Source: an uncultured Oscillospiraceae bacterium (GTDB lineage: Bacteria > Bacillota > Clostridia > Oscillospirales > Oscillospiraceae). Taken from it: DNA of 7,691 nt. Of this stretch, positions 7,136 through 7,691 are shown one piece after another (the first letter of the stretch is position 1; each line of letters opens with the position of its first letter). A program made the position numbers and the translations under genes. Under the pieces are notes generated by a model that saw nothing but the letters and a program-made list of their open reading frames with translations, was not told the origin of the DNA and made no database searches. Location: contig CAAEKI010000269.1 in assembly GCA_900756495.1 (NCBI GenBank), positions 1-7,691 on the forward strand, written 5' to 3'.

Positions 7136-7146
7136 ACTGTTCAAGA

Positions 7147-7152
7147 CCTCCT
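7147..7152 (-). promoter_or_regulatory. purE ribosome binding site
   Basis: AGGAGG on the minus strand, 11 bases before the ATG at 7135. It follows the T-tract of the leader terminator by one base, so transcripts that stop at the terminator lack it, and it fixes the purE start. The spacer is somewhat long. Confidence 0.85.
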
Positions 7153-7153
7153 G

Positions 7154-7194
7154 AAAAAACACGCAGGCCATCCGAAAAGAAGCGGATGACCTGC
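7154..7194 (-). terminator. Intrinsic terminator (attenuator) in front of purE
   Basis: A 12-base-pair stem (arms 7183-7194 and 7163-7174 on the plus strand, one G-U pair, otherwise perfect) closes an 8-base loop and is followed, after GTG, by six T residues at 7154-7159. Four A residues on the 5' side (7197-7200) can pair with the T-tract. It lies between the presumed operon promoter and purE with no gene ahead of it in the same transcript, which is the layout of a transcription attenuator, or of a small RNA gene whose transcript is partly read through into purE. Confidence 0.88.
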
Positions 7195-7353
7195 AATTTT
7201 GTTACCCCTCGATTTTGGACGCATTGGTAGCGGGGACAATACCGGGCAGCGCTGCGCGGCGAGCGTCCATTCAAGTACCCCCCGACCCGTGTGATACGGT
7301 GACTTAACACACTAAATATATCGGTTCCCAACGGCGTTTGCAAGGGTAAAGAT
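7154..7353 (-). ncRNA. Structured purE leader RNA: unknown attenuator or 6S-like RNA
   Basis: This roughly 200-nt region can form a closing stem (7342-7349 with 7202-7209, eight pairs, one G-U), an internal stem of seven perfect pairs (7263-7269 with 7216-7222), and a small hairpin (7308-7312 with 7289-7293), before the terminator at 7154-7194. The 5' strand around 7338-7345 can also pair with 7190-7196, part of the terminator arm, giving a possible antiterminator. I see none of the conserved junction or loop sequences of purine, THF, ZTP or PRPP riboswitches, as far as I recall them, nor a T-box. The size, rod-like closing stem, and a GCAAnCG followed by CCGAUAU resemble the 5' half of E. 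coli 6S RNA from memory, but the match is short. Call it a regulatory leader with confidence in structure, not in class. Confidence 0.55.
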
Positions 7354-7442
7354 TTAATTTTGTATGCTTACACAACCCCTATGGGAAAAGGGAAGCGAAA
7401 GTTGTAAAGTGTGCGCCAGCGGCGGATATGTTTTCTGTAAAA
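7354..7442 (-). other. Intergenic gap between Fe-S protein gene and leader
   Basis: The 307 bases between the upstream stop and the purE start hold the leader RNA (7154-7353) and this 89-base part. It contains the candidate promoter and a loose inverted repeat (ACAAC near 7402-7406 and GTTGT near 7371-7376). I see no convincing terminator for the upstream gene, so some readthrough into the leader is possible, and no PurR-type PurBox that I recognise. Confidence 0.4.
7359..7387 (-). promoter_or_regulatory. Candidate pur operon promoter
   Basis: On the minus strand TTCCCA (7382-7387; four of six against TTGACA) is followed after 17 bases by TACAAA (7359-7364; four of six against TATAAT), in an AT-rich stretch. 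Transcription would begin near 7353, just ahead of the leader's closing stem, which is what makes this pairing more attractive than its scores alone. A TTTACA at 7403-7408 is a better -35 by sequence but has no good -10 at normal spacing. Confidence 0.35.
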
Positions 7443-7691
7443 TCAGCGGATGCGCCCGTCGGTGGTGATGACCGCCGTACGCAGGGGGATACGCTTCCCG
7501 CTGGCGGCAACTGCGGCCTCGGCCGCGCGCTGTATGCCGCCGCAGCAGGGGACCTCCATCCGGGCCACCGTGACGCTCCGAATGTCGTTTGAAGAGAGAA
7601 TAGCGGTGAGCTTTTCCGTATAGTCGCCCTCATCCAGCTTCGGGCAGCCAACCAGCGTGACCCGGCCGGCGATGAAATCCCGGTGGAAGGC
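7443..7691 (-). CDS. C-terminal part of a 4Fe-4S ferredoxin-domain protein
   Basis: The frame is open from the right window edge to a TGA at 7443-7445, giving the last 82 residues of a protein whose start is outside. The visible part has VTLVGCPKLDEGDYTEKL (11-28), SVTVARMEVPCCGG (39-52) and a C-terminal VITTDG (74-79). This matches my memory of the C-terminal domain of clostridial proteins that carry an N-terminal pair of 4Fe-4S ferredoxin motifs and are often annotated simply as 4Fe-4S binding protein or ferredoxin. Cys16 and the Cys-Cys pair at 49-50 are the conserved cysteines in view. The ferredoxin domain itself is not in the window, so its cluster motifs cannot be confirmed. It is on the same strand as the pur operon but separated from it by the leader and promoter gap, so a functional link is not implied. 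Its exact role is unknown to me. Confidence 0.7.
   Translation of the reverse strand, partial: AFHRDFIAGRVTLVGCPKLDEGDYTEKLTAILSSNDIRSVTVARMEVPCCGGIQRAAEAAVAASGKRIPLRTAVITTDGRIR

Noticed and set aside
7136..7171. Longer purE start adding 12 residues
   Set aside because: It begins inside the terminator hairpin, has no ribosome site, and family proteins start near the MSKKVAVVMG position.
7128..7343. Possible 71-codon leader peptide reading through the purE leader and overlapping the purE start
   Set aside because: It would need a TTG start with no ribosome site, it lies across strong RNA hairpins and the terminator, and the peptide shows no regulatory run of codons.
7200..7353. Guanine/adenine riboswitch or T-box upstream of purE
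   Set aside because: The three-way junction core and kissing-loop sequences of purine riboswitches and the T-box GGUGG-type antiterminator bulge were looked for on the minus strand and not found.
7379..7651. Minus-strand open frame of 90 codons at the right end
   Set aside because: It is out of frame with the true coding sequence, which carries GCPKLD and EVPCCGG and ends at 7443.

Overview
The window is almost entirely one de novo purine biosynthesis operon, read on the minus strand from right to left: a leader RNA, then purE, purC, purF, purM, purN, an archaeal-type IMP cyclohydrolase (purO family), a stand-alone AICAR formyltransferase (the second half of a usual PurH), and purD, which runs off the left edge. 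The right edge holds the C-terminal end of an unrelated iron-sulfur protein gene on the same strand. No mobile element, CRISPR array, tRNA or rRNA is visible. DNA is GC-rich, with AGGAGG-type ribosome sites. Gene order resembles the purE-C-F-M-N-H-D core of Firmicutes. Together with the type of upstream Fe-S protein this suggests a GC-rich anaerobic member of the Clostridia (Oscillospiraceae-like gut bacteria). That placement is inference.

Region by region: 1-900 purD (partial); 921-2093 AICAR formyltransferase; 2097-2810 IMP cyclohydrolase; 2807-3448 purN; 3445-4488 purM; 4495-5916 purF-like; 5920-6639 purC; 6641-7135 purE; 7154-7353 a structured leader ending in a strong intrinsic terminator just ahead of the purE ribosome site; 7354-7442 a promoter-containing gap; 7443-7691 the C-terminal part of a 4Fe-4S protein. 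Genes are separated by 1-20 bases or overlap by ATGA (purM/purN and purN/purO), so they are surely co-transcribed and largely translationally coupled.

The encoded steps are PRA synthesis (PurF-like), GAR synthesis (PurD), GAR formylation (PurN), AIR synthesis (PurM), carboxylation (PurE), SAICAR synthesis (PurC), AICAR formylation, and IMP ring closure. FGAM synthetase (PurL/Q/S), adenylosuccinate lyase (PurB) and PurK are not in the window.

Three things stand out. (1) The PurF has Gly where the catalytic Cys1 of the glutaminase domain should be, and also lacks the Arg, Asn and Asp glutamine-binding residues, while keeping the PRPP motif and all four presumed 4Fe-4S cysteines: a glutaminase-dead PurF. 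(2) Bifunctional PurH is replaced by two adjacent genes, an archaeal-type PurO and a formyltransferase whose sequence reads much more like the eukaryotic ATIC domain than E. coli PurH. (3) The purE leader is a roughly 200-nt structured RNA with a terminator and a possible competing antiterminator. It matches no purine riboswitch I know and has some resemblance to 6S RNA.
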